64,000 nt of DNA from Septoria linicola (Eukaryota; Ascomycota; Dothideomycetes; Mycosphaerellales; Mycosphaerellaceae): the NCBI GenBank assembly GCA_024114885.1, contig CP099418.1, positions 3,534,001 to 3,598,000 of the forward strand, read 5' to 3'. Shown here in pieces: positions 54,105-64,000 of this stretch. The stretch's first letter is position 1; each line of letters starts with the position of its first letter. A program made the position numbers and the translations under genes. The notes below the pieces were generated by a model. That model was not told the origin of the DNA. It saw only the letters and a list, made by a program, of their open reading frames with translations, and made no database searches.

Positions 54105-54694
54105 GTAATGTGGTTGGCGATTTTGAGCATGATGTTGAGAGCAGATGAAACTTGTAAAGTAGTGCACTCACGACACTACGTGCACGGCTGGGCAATTTGG
54201 GCATGGCACTAAGGTGGAGATATTGATAGAAGACAGAATTCACAGTCATGAAGCGCTGGAATTGGTTTCTTCGAGTTCGAGAATGAGATCGCTCATCTGT
54301 TTATTTTGCCCGTTCGGCGCCTATGAGCAAGTCACATACACAATGTTGCGAGTTGATTGAGACACTATCAAACCCAATTGGAAAAACCGTTGAGTTAAAC
54401 TTCTTCAAATATGTACTTTGTACTCATGAGTGCAACGACAGACGCACATGAATGGTGGAAGTTGTCCGTCCACTTCCAACGCCAGAACCATTAAGCAGCG
54501 TGTCGACAGCATAAGGGAAGACCGTACAATGACCACAAGCGAATTGCCGGCTTATGAGCCATCGACCCATACCTCTAGTCTCCACTTCCGAGCCATTGTC
54601 TTTTACCCTTTGGTTAGCCAAGCTGAGCAAGCAGCGCTGGGTTATGATCTGGTTTCGCGATGAAGCCACCTAGCTGCTCATACAATCGCAGCTT
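54105..54694. other. Intergenic between convergent genes
   Basis: 590 bp of 3' flanks. Overlapping 77-81 codon frames at 54424-54669 on opposite strands show no pattern and are not called. Confidence 0.45.
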
Positions 54695-55523
54695 CTAATC
54701 GCTCCTCCACGAGCCAGCAGGCCAGTTCTGGAATCGATGGCAGATACGGCAGACCACGCCCTCCGTCCCTGGCTTTCCGCACTCGCAGTCGAATCCTGCT
54801 CCAGGTTCCTCGAGCTCTGCCTCACTGCCCTCGAATGATTGACTCCAGCCATCGCGCCGCACCGCATGACACCTTCTACTGCTTCTCGTCACTTCCACAA
54901 AGAAGCAGGGTAGACATAGTCGGCGACTGCCCATAAAGTGTGAGTATGGATGACATCGGCATAGGAAATCGTCCTCGTGGTCCATGTCAAGCAATGGATG
55001 GCAGTCATTGCATACGACACGGTACAGAGACTCAAAAAGTGTGAGAGCTGCCCTATTCTTGGCGTCTCGGATGTCGTGCGCACCAATGGTCACAAGATGG
55101 CTGGCGTAACGGTGTTCCTTGTCTTCGTCTTGGTTTGAGGCGAAACCGCCGTCGAGGAACCGGAAGCGACAGTTCTGGAGGAGTGTTAGAAAGCGACGCG
55201 AGCGAGACAGTGCTACTCACATCGCAAACCAGAGCCCCACAGTCTGAGCACGGTTTCGCGTCCTTGCTCTCGAGACAGCTATACGTGGCTTGTCCTTCAT
55301 CTCCGTCCCAGTAGAGAAAGTAACGAGCTCTTCTGGCGATGCCGCTGCCGTCGCATCTACCAATACTGATGAGATGCTTAAGAATGATGGTGTTCTCCGC
55401 AATGAAGTTCCAGTGTGCCTTCGAGGTTGCGGCCAGATGAATCACATCAGCGCTGCTCAAGTATGAGCAGAGCATGTGTAGCGTCTCGTACTGGGATAGG
55501 AGGATGCTGATTGGAGGTGCCAT
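54695..55523 (-). CDS. F-box-like protein with Cys-rich C-terminal half
   Basis: Exons 55523-55221 and 55174-54695 (GTGAGT donor, CTAAC branch, CTCCAG acceptor, phase 0) give 260 residues. Residues about 5-50 (SILLSQYETLHMLCSYLSSA then DVIHLAATSKAHWNFI) read as an F-box-like helix set that would bind Skp1 in an SCF ubiquitin ligase. The rest has Cys pairs typical of zinc binding: PCSDCGALVC, RVVCNDCHP, CRCHPYSHF, RLCLPCF and CECGKPGTEGVVCRICHR near the end. F-box plus Cys-rich proteins of this size are abundant and poorly characterised in ascomycetes. The substrate is unknown. Confidence 0.72.
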
Positions 55524-56120
55524 CGGATCGTGCTCTTGACTTAGATCAAGTTAGAACTCTTGAAGTCATCTGTGAACATGGTGAACGTGAGTCAGGGCAG
55601 GCGGCATGAGGAGCACACTTGATTGGCAGGGGCGGTCAGTACAGGGCAGGAGCGTTGTCGATGGAAGTGCCAATGCGAGTGATCGCGATCACCATTGCAA
55701 GAGCTTTCGAGTTGGATGCAAGGCTTCGCCTCTCAAGGCACTTCCAGACCAGGACAGAGGGTGTATTGACAACCTCTACTTACTGCCGCTTCATCTACCA
55801 ATAATCCATCGAGCCTGAGCACGGAGTGTCCTGTAATTCCTCCGCTCATGCGTGCCGTGTCTGTGGACGCGCTCGTGGCTGTCGCGGCTGGCATGCTTGC
55901 CTGCTCATCATAGCTCATCGAACATACTCCTGCACATCTCTTCAGCCAGACGCATCTACCCAGCCAACAGCGCGACCCCAGTCTCGCCTCACGTAGTCCC
56001 TAGCATAGCACAGGCCATGTTCGTGGCATATCCTCGTGTGTAGACTGTGCCGATGCAAATCGGCGACTGTCCCATGTGAAATGCCGGCATGATTGCCGTA
56101 CACTGGTGGTATCTCTCCCT
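55524..56120. other. Intergenic, nothing seen
   Basis: 597 bp between the F-box-like gene promoter (left) and the prefoldin 3' end (right). No supported gene. Confidence 0.4.
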
Positions 56121-56648
56121 TCAACCACCCCTCTGCAATATTGCGTCCATGTGCTGTTGACTGTTTTTATACGTCGTTTCCAGATAGTTGAGCTTCTTCT
56201 CCAGGTTGGCAATTTCGGCCTTGACGTCTGTCGCTTCCTTTGCTTGCCGCTTCTTCACATCCTCTGTGGTCGTGAGCACAAACCTGTACCATGACACACG
56301 CGTTAGTCTGGAACATGGCCCGGTGTTGACTGTGTAGCCGGACGCAGCCTCGGTTACGGTATACAGCTCAAGCGCCGGCATGAGGAGCAGCTTACATCTT
56401 GCCCACTCCGTCATAAACTGGCGTCTCCTTGGGCAACGAGTCTAGCTCTACTTCGCTCAGTTGCAGCATTCGATTCTCGCGGGTCTTCGTGGAAATCTGC
56501 CCGCGGACGATTTGCAGCTGTTGCGACGCGAAGGCCGCTTTTTGCTCGATCTCCTGCAGGAGCTGGACAAGTCTGGTCAATGCCGATGCGGGCCGTTGGT
56601 CAACGATATGCCACGTACCTGCTGCAGCTTCTCGTTGGGGATGGCCAT
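56121..56648 (-). CDS. PFD1: Prefoldin subunit 1
   Basis: A beta-type subunit of the prefoldin hexamer, the cytosolic co-chaperone that hands actin and tubulin to the CCT chaperonin. Exons 56648-56619, 56562-56396 and 56283-56121 (donors GTACGT and GTAAGC; acceptors TCCAG and TACAG) give 119 residues, the normal size. The start MAIPNEKLQQ|LLQEIEQKA follows the family pattern of a short first exon. The N-terminal helix runs to about residue 45, then SELDSLP-like hairpin VELDSLPKETPVYDGVGKM, then FVLTTTEDVKKRQAKEATDV and the C-terminal coiled-coil helix KAEIANLEKKLNYLETTYKN. A donor at residue 66 splits the Met codon. It is divergent from the ceramidase gene. Confidence 0.9.
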
Positions 56649-57004
56649 GGCTGTCAACGATGCATGAGGGTTCAGTGATGGACGGTATGGTGCTCAAGCA
56701 AGCAACATTGTCACATGCGGCAATACTTCGGCACTAGTTAGTGCATGGATGCGGCATGCCGCGGCTGGATGCGGTCAGATCCTCCAAGTCCAAGTGAAAC
56801 CTGGAAGCTGGTGACGTGGGCCGGATGTCTATCAAAACAATTGAATTGTTGTTTGCCGGGCCTGCTGACCAGCCTCGATTATATCGGCACTCTTCGAATA
56901 TTATCAATACACACAACGACCTCAGAAACCAGCAATACAGCATCAGGAGCTTCCTCTGCGCTCCTCGCTGGTCAACTCATTGCCCTTAAGCATTAGGCGT
57001 GAAC
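56649..57004. promoter_or_regulatory. Divergent promoter, PFD1 / alkaline ceramidase
   Basis: 356 bp between two start codons pointing apart. An AT-rich patch (TCGAATATTATCAATACACA, near 56896-56915) lies toward the ceramidase side. No defined element was recognised. Confidence 0.45.
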
Positions 57005-58155
57005 ATGCTTGCCTGGCTGCCAAGCATACCATATCCGCCTGCAAGAGACGATGGGTACTGGGCGCCGATAACCAGCACCCTCGATTGGTGCGAAGAGAAT
57101 TACTACGCCACTGAATACTCTGCAGAGATCATCAACACCCTGACGAATCTTCTCTTCATCTACTTGGCATATCGGGGAGCCCGCAATTGCATCGATCATG
57201 GGCATGATACGATATTTCTAGTCACTTTTATTGGATACTTCTTCGTCGGTTCCGGTAAGAGCGAAAAGGGAAATCTGCGTACAGCACTATGGGCTCTCTG
57301 CTGACAGGCTAACGTTCTGAACAGGTAGCTTTGCGTTTCACAGCACACTGAAGGTAATGCAATAGATTGATCTCGAGTACGAATGCTGACCAATTTCGGC
57401 CGCAGTATCCATGGCAGCTCGTGGATGAACTTTCAATGATCTACACAACCTGTCTGATGTTCTGGGCAACTTTCTCGCACAAAAGAGAGCGCTGGATACA
57501 AATCTCGATCGGCCTGGGGACGGCATCGCTGTCCATCTTCATCACCTTGTACTACCATTACCTGCAGGATCCGACTTTCCACCAAAACGCATATGCGATT
57601 CTCACCATAATCGTTCTCGGCAGATCGATGTACGTGATGGAACGAGACATTCGGCCGTACTTCCGAGGACGAGAGGAGGAGCATGCGAGGCTGTTGAAGG
57701 ATCGCACAGTGTCCGATGCGACGAGAGAGAAAGAGCAAGCCAGAGATATCAGGGATCGATGGATCTTGAAGCAAATGTGGACCATGATCGCTCTTGGAAT
57801 GTCCATGTTCTTAGGAGGGTTCGCAGTGTGGAATTTAGACAACGAACTATGCTCCACGCTACGTCAATGGAGACATGAAGTCGGGCTGCCATGGGGGATT
57901 CTCCTCGAGGGACACGGATGGTGGCACCTGGGTACTGGAACTGGAGCTTACTTTTACATTGGTGAGCTGGCGTGTGGTTAATCAACATGTCCGGAGCTAA
58001 CGTTGACCGCAGTCTGGGGGATCTGGCTGCGGCATTGCTTGAACGGTCGAGCAGACGAGTACGAGCTGAATTGGCCGAGCACCTTCACGTCTTTGCCAGA
58101 GATCGTGCGCAGTAAAAGGCCAGCACAGAATAGTTCCGCGAAGAAGCAGCGCTGA
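57005..58155 (+). CDS. Alkaline ceramidase (YPC1/YDC1 family)
   Basis: An ER multi-pass hydrolase that cleaves (phyto)ceramide or dihydroceramide into long-chain base and fatty acid. Exons 57005-57254, 57325-57353, 57406-57961 and 58013-58155 join in phase (phases 1, 0, 1) and give 325 residues. The 29-base exon 2 carries FAFHSTLK. Family motifs: DWCEENYYATEYSAEIINTL near residue 28, GSFAFHSTLKYPWQLVDELS (catalytic Ser/His plus Asp near 85-105), several hydrophobic helices, and HGWWHLGTGTGAYFYI near 280 with the zinc-binding His pair. The cytosolic loop VMERDIRPYFRGREEEHARL and following 45 residues is long and charged, larger than I expect for yeast homologs. C-terminal KKQR could serve as an ER-retention signal. 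Confidence 0.92.
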
Positions 58156-59602
58156 TCATATCCTGAATGTAACACACACCCTCGAGCAAGGACATGTATT
58201 TCTGAACCACTGCACGATGAACCAGGCTGTGTGACGCGAGGAAAAACACTAACCGCATTACCCGTGGCAGTTGTGCTGTAGATCTCGAGAAGCATGTGAT
58301 ACTACTTACGACGCGGACTCCGATCTGCGGGCAATACTCGACCGCTTCGAGTCAAGCTTGCCCTGCAGATGCAAAGTCTCTGGGCGCTGGCCGGCGCATG
58401 TGCAGACCATCGGAGCGCGCTCTCGACTTCATGCCGGTAGGCAATAAGCCACGAACGGCAATAAGTTCAGAGATGAACACGATGATGGTCTATAACGTGC
58501 ACAACAGAACGACGTGTCTCGTCTGCCTATCAATTACACGTCTCAGCAGGACCTGACCCAAATGGTGTTCAAGCGTCGCATGCAGAATACAGGATGTCAG
58601 ATGCTTATTGATGACCAATGGTTAGGTTCAAGGTGGAGTACTCGCGATTGACTTTTGTGGCTCAACCACGCGTGCGCCCTTGGACCGAATAGCCAGTCAG
58701 ACATGCTGACAGTTCGCCTACAGGGCGCTCTGCCTTGCCTTTTGCAGATTGTTGGCGCACTTCGCAAAATATGGAGGTCGGATGACATGCTAGACTATGT
58801 GAGTTTTATGCACACGAGGGAGGCGGGAGCGGAGAGCTTCTAATCAGCGACATGAAATGCTCGAGCGCTTGATCGAAACCAGTCGTTGCGCAATGCAGAT
58901 TATGTGGGACCACGGCCGTAAGAACAGGGTAAGGCGGATCCGGGCTCGCTTGATCGTTGTCCCTCTCGTTTCCGTACAGCCTGGCCTGGCAGCATACTCT
59001 GATGGTCGCGCATCGTTCTCCGAGTTTGCTGCGTAGTCACTGTTTGCGGAGTCAGCTGCGCGAAATAGGTTGCCATCAGCGGCACCGTCTGGCGTTGAAG
59101 GTGCACTGTGCTTCCAGGCCTGTGGAGTACGGCAGTCTCCATCTTCTCCGCCTTGTCCAGTGGGGCTCCGCTATTTTGCTGTCTCTCTCTCAGCTTGGCG
59201 AGACTTTCATCTCTCTGGCTGTTGGACGGTACTTGCGGCTTACGCACGCGGAACCTCTGGTACGCAAGACGTGGACATGGCCAGGTTCCCATTCCTCTGG
59301 GTCTTCCCCATTCCCGTAGGTGGGCCGAGCAGATCAGACCAAAGACAAGTTGTTCGATGCGGCGACTGGATCGACTGCCCTCTATGCCACTTCGGAGATA
59401 GGTCGCGGCACGCTAGAAGGTTTGATCCATCTCATATCATCCACCATGCCCCTCTGAGTGTGGATCGTTACGCGCTCACAAGGTTGGCGCTTCGTTTCTA
59501 GCTTCGCAGGCCGACGTGCTTTCTTTTCCGTCCTATTCCCCACTACCACTGTTTCTTCCTACCACCTCCAACCAGAGCTCTTCGAATAGCTGTTATGCCA
59601 AC
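58156..59602. other. Intergenic 1.45 kb, promoter of the CTF1/FarA-like factor
   Basis: Overlapping frames on both strands between 58900 and 59501 show no clear family. The final 90 bp (from 59516) are pyrimidine-rich (CTTTCTTTTCC, CCTACCACCTCC) and look like the leader of the Zn2Cys6 gene. Confidence 0.45.
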
Positions 59603-62427
59603 ATGGGCTCCATAGCTATACCAGAGCCAGCAATGTCGGAAACGTCATCATCGCCATCAGAAACCATTGATGTCCAAACACACGTTCATCAACAGCCCTC
59701 GCAGAAGCGAACTGCCACAGATGCAGGACTTAAGCCCAATGGCATGCGACCTAACAAGAGCGTCAAGAGAAGAGCTTCGAAAGCATGCCAATGTTGTCGT
59801 TCGCGCAAAGTGCGCTGCAACGTTGTCGAACATGGCCCACCTTGCACAAACTGTCGCTTGGACGAGGTCGAGTGCATTGTATCGGAAAGCAAACGCAAGA
59901 AGTGAGCACAGACTCCAGGTGCTACGAGGCTTCTACCCACTAATCGCATAATCAGGAAATGGACATCAAACGATGTTGGAGCTTCGCCTCAGATCGGCAA
60001 GGGAGCAATGCCCTTCAGCAAGCCCTCAGTATTTCCAATGTCAGCCGCGCCGCCTTATGCGCCAATGAGAAAGGAATCAGTGTCTGAACATGTTCCTCAC
60101 GCTCTTTGTGAGTCAGCGAAGGAGCTGCATATACGCGTTGGACAAAGTCTAATGGGTGGACAGATCAAGATCTAGGGCGAAGCATGTCGATGTCTTCTGA
60201 CCACCCCAGACCGAACTTATATGCATCAGATATGATGATCAACCTGCAGCGACTAACACACAAGCCTTCGATATCGAGCCCAGCGAGCTTAATCCCACCC
60301 TTCACCTTGCCACCACAGCCCTCGTACAGCTTGCCACTCTACATCAAACCACTACCGTCGAAGCTCGACCCGGAGGATATCGTGTATCTGGAGAAGAAGG
60401 GCGCCTTGTCAATTCCTAGTCAGGAGCTCCGCGATGAGCTGCTCAAGAATTACGTGGAGTTCATACACCCATTTATGCCATTGCTTAACATCCACGATCT
60501 GGTCACCACCATCGATCGAGATGACGGGAGCTCGTCAATCAGCTTGTTGCTTTTCCAGGCCATCATGTTCTGCGCGATCGCGTCAGTCGATGTTCGATAC
60601 CTCAAAGCCGCTGGCTATGCCAGCCGGAGGGACGCCCGCCGAGCTTTCTTCACCAAAACCAGGCTGCTTTACGACTTCGACATCGAAGTCGATCGTATAT
60701 CACTCATTCAGTCTTTGTTACTCATGACATATTGGTATGAGACGCCAGACGATCAGAAAGATAGCCATCATTGGATGGGGATCGCAGTCTCTCTGTCCCA
60801 CACAATCGGCCTACATCGAAACCCGGAGAAATCGGCCGCCATGGATCCTGCGAGGAAGAAGCTGTGGAAGCGGATATGGTGGTCGACCTACATGCGAGAC
60901 CGATTGGTAGCACTGGGCATGCGCCGACCAACTCGGATCAAGAATGCAGATTTCGACGTGCCAATGCTCGACATCAGCGATTTCGAGTCCGCAGTGCTTC
61001 CAGATGGGCCATCTTGTATTCCGGCGGATTGCAAGTTGCTTCGAGATCTGGACATGCAAAAGCAGCTGAACGTCATGTGTATTGAGAACGCCAAACTTTG
61101 CATATGCATGAGCCACGTGCTCAGTGTGCAGTACTCGGTCCTCAACAGCAATCATGGTGTGTTGTCGGAGGAAGGAAGCACGAAAACCACAGTCCACCTT
61201 GTGGCGAAGAAGCGCGATCCTGAGCAGACTGAAGTTCAAACATGCAACAACGAGCTGGAACAATGGAAGACCGAGCTCCCAGAGGAAGCGCAATATGCCG
61301 TTCCCTCGTGGTCAGATGTCGACTCTGGCAAAGATGCGATCGTCCTTAATCGAAGTTTGCTCCACATGATTTACTACGCCACTCTTTCAGCTCTGCATCG
61401 ACCACAGGTACTGCCGTCAACAGCCCTTCTTCCACGGCAGCAACAAACTTCCCAGCTTGACCACTCGCGTAAAGCGGTTCGCTTGGCTGCGAGCGAAATC
61501 ACAAGCATTGCCTACCGCCTTTACGATCTCGACATGGTGCGGTATTTGCCGACGACAGGCATCACTGTGCTGCTTCCTGCGATCATCATTCATCTCTTGG
61601 ACATCAAAGCTCCCGATGAGGTGACCAGAAGAACTAGCCTGCAAGGCTTCTGCCAATGTATGCAGATTATGAGTAAGCTCCGCGATATTTATGCAGCAGC
61701 AGACTACAGCACTGCTTTCCTCGAAGCAGCAATCCGCAAGGCAGAGATCAGCCTTCCCCAGAAGACCGATGAGGTGCGCGAACGACGAGTCATTACTTCT
61801 GCGCAAGACCTGCTGGGCGTTGGCAAGCGTATGGGCGTGGTTTCGGCCGATGAACGGCCAGCCATCGAGCGATCAGGCAGTGGCGCCATCACACCGCCGC
61901 CAGACTCCACCAATGGAGTCAGTGAGCGGAAAGAGCACAGCCGTAATCCCATGCACGGTTTCCACCACGCCGACAACGCACCCGCAGCGATGACCGACGA
62001 TGATATCGCACGCAAGCTGAACAACTACCTTGCGGCCACACCTCCGGGCAGTGACAGCCACATGACACAACAAACGGGCGACCACGAGCACGACCTGTCT
62101 GGACTTGCAGGTGTGTTGAATGTTGCACCAGATTTTGAGCCAGACTTTGATAGCTTGATAAATCTTGATGCCGCGGGCGACGTTTGGGGATTGGAAGAGG
62201 GAGCATACGCCGCAATGTCCGGCGAAAGCGGCGGGTTTACCATGGACGAAGCATGGCTGCAAGCGATGAAAGAGACTGCAGGATTGAGTCCTCCTAAGGA
62301 CACTCCGATGAATGGCGATTCTCTTGGAGCCACAGCTTTGAGCGAGCTCGGCCAGGATGTCAGCCTGAGCAGCGATATCAGCTTCTCGAGAGAAGGCGAT
62401 ATCAAAGCTCTGACAGTCAGCGCATGA
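59603..62427 (+). CDS. Zn2Cys6 transcription factor, CTF1/FarA-FarB type
   Basis: Exons 59603-59901, 59956-60107 and 60164-62427 (donors GTGAGC and GTGAGT; acceptors ATCAG and GGACAG) give 904 residues. The zinc cluster at about residues 65-95 reads ASKACQCCRSRKVRCNVVEH then GPPCTNCRLDEVECIVSESK: six Cys in C-x2-C-x6-C...C-x2-C-x6-C order. Its wording closely resembles cutinase transcription factor 1 and Aspergillus FarA/FarB, which sense fatty acids and bind CCTCGG. The fungal_trans middle homology region starts near residue 230 (LRDELLKNYVEFIHPFMPLL), with MTYWYETPDDQKDSHHWMGI and KRIWWSTYMRDRLVALGMRR. The C-terminal 250 residues are acidic and Asp/Gly/Ser-rich, a likely activation domain. 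Assignment to FarA versus FarB is not possible. Confidence 0.88.
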
Positions 62428-63199
62428 GCGCGTTAGCAGCACTCACAAGAAATGAGTTGAATACCAGGATGACAGATTTGACGACCAAGGGTATGAAAGA
62501 TGTGCATATGTATGCTGGGAAAACGAATGTAAATAGAGACGGCCAGATCTTATGAGATCGCACGACAGATTCGTCGCGAATGAAGATGTGTGAGGCATGT
62601 CGCATGAAGAAAGTTTGATGCCATGATGCTTTTCCACGCGCTGAGAGTAAGTGCCATCACAATTCATCGCGTGCGAGCGTGTCTGTCAGTCAGATACGGA
62701 GTCTCCGTGAGCTACCAGCTGGCAGCTGCAGACTTCAGGGCAGGGAACAGAAACGTGGGTGGGATTAAGTTTTCACGCTGCAATCTCGCTGCCACGTGAT
62801 GCCCAGTCTGCCATAGGAAATGTGATGTGAGTTGCAGACGGGTTGATGATGGTGCAGTCTGATGGGAGTGGTAACTATACCGTCTGACAGAATCACAATA
62901 TGCAACAGCAGATGGTTGGTAGCGTGTGTGAGAACTGGGAGCACGAATGCACGTGTCGTGAGCTTGTTGGCTCTCTCCAAGGAAGTGCTGGAGTTTGGCC
63001 GACCGAGGGAGCAGCCGGGTCTCCTTGATCGTACCGCTGGGTGTGGACTGAGTTAGCATCATCATCACCACCAATTGGGTGTGCATGCTACCGTCCGACT
63101 CTGGCGTCTTTTCTCCTGCATACAATGCTTGATCGTGCTGCATATATTTTGTTTTGATCGTGTCACTCATTACTTGTCCATCTCGTTTGTGTTGGCGGT

Positions 63200-63219
63200 A
63201 GCAGCAGCAGCAGCAGCAG
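63200..63219 (+). repeat. CAG/AGC trinucleotide repeat, about 6.7 units
   Basis: 20 bp of uninterrupted AGC repeats, outside any called exon and in the presumed leader/promoter of the right-edge gene. Confidence 0.85.
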
Positions 63220-63360
63220 TTGGGTGCTAGCAAAAGAAAGTCCGGAATCTTGATGCTCAGCGCGTCAGGAGAGGAGAGACGAGCAGGAAACAACACGCAG
63301 GACGCGTCGTTGGAGAGCGAGCAGGCGCTGGAAGACGGCGAATAGCAAGAACGATTTATC

Positions 63361-63391
63361 AGAGCGATAGAGACGGCACGTCTATCGCTCT
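63361..63391. repeat. Perfect inverted repeat, 11 bp arms, 9 bp loop
   Basis: AGAGCGATAGA, loop GACGGCACG, then TCTATCGCTCT. If transcription of the right-edge gene starts upstream, this would form a strong hairpin in its 5' leader. Confidence 0.88.
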
Positions 63392-63519
63392 TGCGCTGCT
63401 AGAAACGTGGAAGGTGAGCAGCCCCCATCTCGAACTCCGGGCTGGATAGTGAGAGGAACTGGATGGTGAGAGGATCATCAGTGCTGGACGGTGATACTGA
63501 CGGTGAGGCAATGATCTAG

Positions 63520-64000
63520 GCACCACCGTCACCTCCACCACGTCAGACACTGCGTTTGCACCGACGTCGCCGCCTGTCGTGCTCAACGATGAGCCCGTAA
63601 TCGATCTGCCCGCCGAACGACCAGGACGAGGACGAGAGCGCGAGTCTGCCTTGCTTTCTCCGCCCACCCAGTCGTGGAGCCCCGAGATCTCACGTCTCCC
63701 TCCGCCCCGAACTCCAGCGAGTCTCCGCAGCAGAGACAACCAGTCCGACTATCACACGGCGCCGTGGGGATCGCCGCTGGTGTACAACTTCAGCTCTTCC
63801 TCGCCTGGGTCGATATCTGCGCATACTGCCTTTTCGCAGCTAGAGTCTGTTGAGGATAACAGCGAGTTGCAGTCGTCTCCCACAAATTTTGGCCTCGAAC
63901 ACCTGATCCCATCCCGTCTCGCGGATCTCAGCTTGCCAGTTGTGCCCAATACATCTCCTCTTGGTATCCATTACAGCGCGTACGACGATCATACGCCACG
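63520..64000 (+). CDS. 5' part of an unidentified gene, cut by the window edge
   Basis: From 63522 to the last base the plus strand is open for 159 codons in one frame with clear protein-like bias, and contains no in-frame Met. It therefore must be an internal exon. A CTGAC branch followed by TCTAG (ending 63519) marks the acceptor; a good donor GTGAGC is at 63414, giving a 106 bp intron, but the start codon was not resolved. The visible peptide is Ser/Pro-rich and disordered (RPGRGRERESALLSPPTQSW, EISRLPPPRTPASLRSRD) with a more structured island SDYHTAPWGSPLVYNF. I recognise the YHTAPWGSP style from other ascomycete proteins but cannot name the family. Confidence 0.6.

Larger units (their letters stand above)
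62428..63519. other. Intergenic 1.1 kb with CAG repeat and inverted repeat
   Basis: Holds the 3' flank of the Zn2Cys6 gene, then the presumed promoter, leader and first exon(s) of the right-edge gene. Minus-strand frames here (62712-63296, 63359-63739) have no pattern; the second one mirrors the plus-strand coding frame. A 30-codon ATG frame (63253-63345) could be a uORF. Confidence 0.4.

Noticed and set aside
58900..59292. 130-codon minus-strand frame with ATG and a charged helical part
   Set aside because: Could be a small gene, but no homology pattern was recognised and a longer frame overlaps on the plus strand; evidence too thin to call.
62712..63296. 194-codon minus-strand frame with a poly-Cys run
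   Set aside because: The run of Cys is the CAG repeat read in another frame; no other protein-like feature.
1..64000. tRNA or rRNA genes
   Set aside because: I scanned for the conserved TTCRANTC T-arm core on both strands and found no cloverleaf context; a tRNAscan run would be decisive.

Overview
This window is nuclear DNA from a filamentous ascomycete (Pezizomycotina). Genes carry short introns of about 48-170 bp with GT..AG ends and CTRAC-type branch sites. Intergenic spaces are short to moderate, and the gene families are typical of the group: Zn2Cys6, bHLH and C2H2 transcription factors, GPI-anchored Ser/Thr-rich proteins, a pepsin-type protease, a fungal Pol iota, APP1 and a GAS2-domain protein. 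A Dothideomycete is plausible but cannot be shown from sequence reading alone. I could place about 29 protein-coding genes, one of them cut by the right edge. I saw no tRNA, rRNA, transposon or CRISPR array. All splice sites were read by eye, and each was accepted only where the reading frame joins and the protein family fits.

Left third (1-25 kb): a small conserved fungal protein; a rhomboid-like membrane protease; the urease accessory GTPase UreG; a large GAS2/GAR cytoskeletal protein; a coiled-coil protein converging on a Pol iota-type translesion polymerase; a disordered protein; a secreted Cys-containing protein; a glycine-zipper protein; a cytochrome b561; a peroxisomal ABCD half transporter; and a small CPF..C zinc-finger-like protein followed by a gene-poor 2.6 kb.

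Middle (27-46 kb): a bHLH factor; mitochondrial ribosomal protein uL16m sharing a divergent promoter with RFC1, the large subunit of the clamp loader; an SDR oxidoreductase; the phosphatidate phosphatase APP1; a DUF1989 (urea carboxylase-associated) protein; a secreted Ser/Thr-rich protein with an ambiguous 3' part; RPB3 of RNA polymerase II; and a predicted N-myristoylated small protein.

Right third (47-64 kb): a multi-C2H2 factor with an odd Cys-rich tail; a GPI-anchored Ser/Thr/Pro-rich protein; a long empty stretch with a perfect palindrome; a secreted aspartic protease; an F-box-like protein; prefoldin subunit 1 divergent from an alkaline ceramidase; a Zn2Cys6 factor of the CTF1/FarA type; and the 5' part of an unidentified gene.

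Most genes are core housekeeping. There is no obvious biosynthetic cluster or mobile system. The nearest to a functional theme is lipid handling: the peroxisomal fatty-acid transporter, APP1, ceramidase and the CTF1/FarA-like fatty-acid regulator. A CCGAGG motif, the known FarA/CTF1 recognition core, lies upstream of the transporter, but a single hexamer is weak evidence. I did not find a convincing undescribed system. The best leads are individual genes with unusual features, listed as findings.
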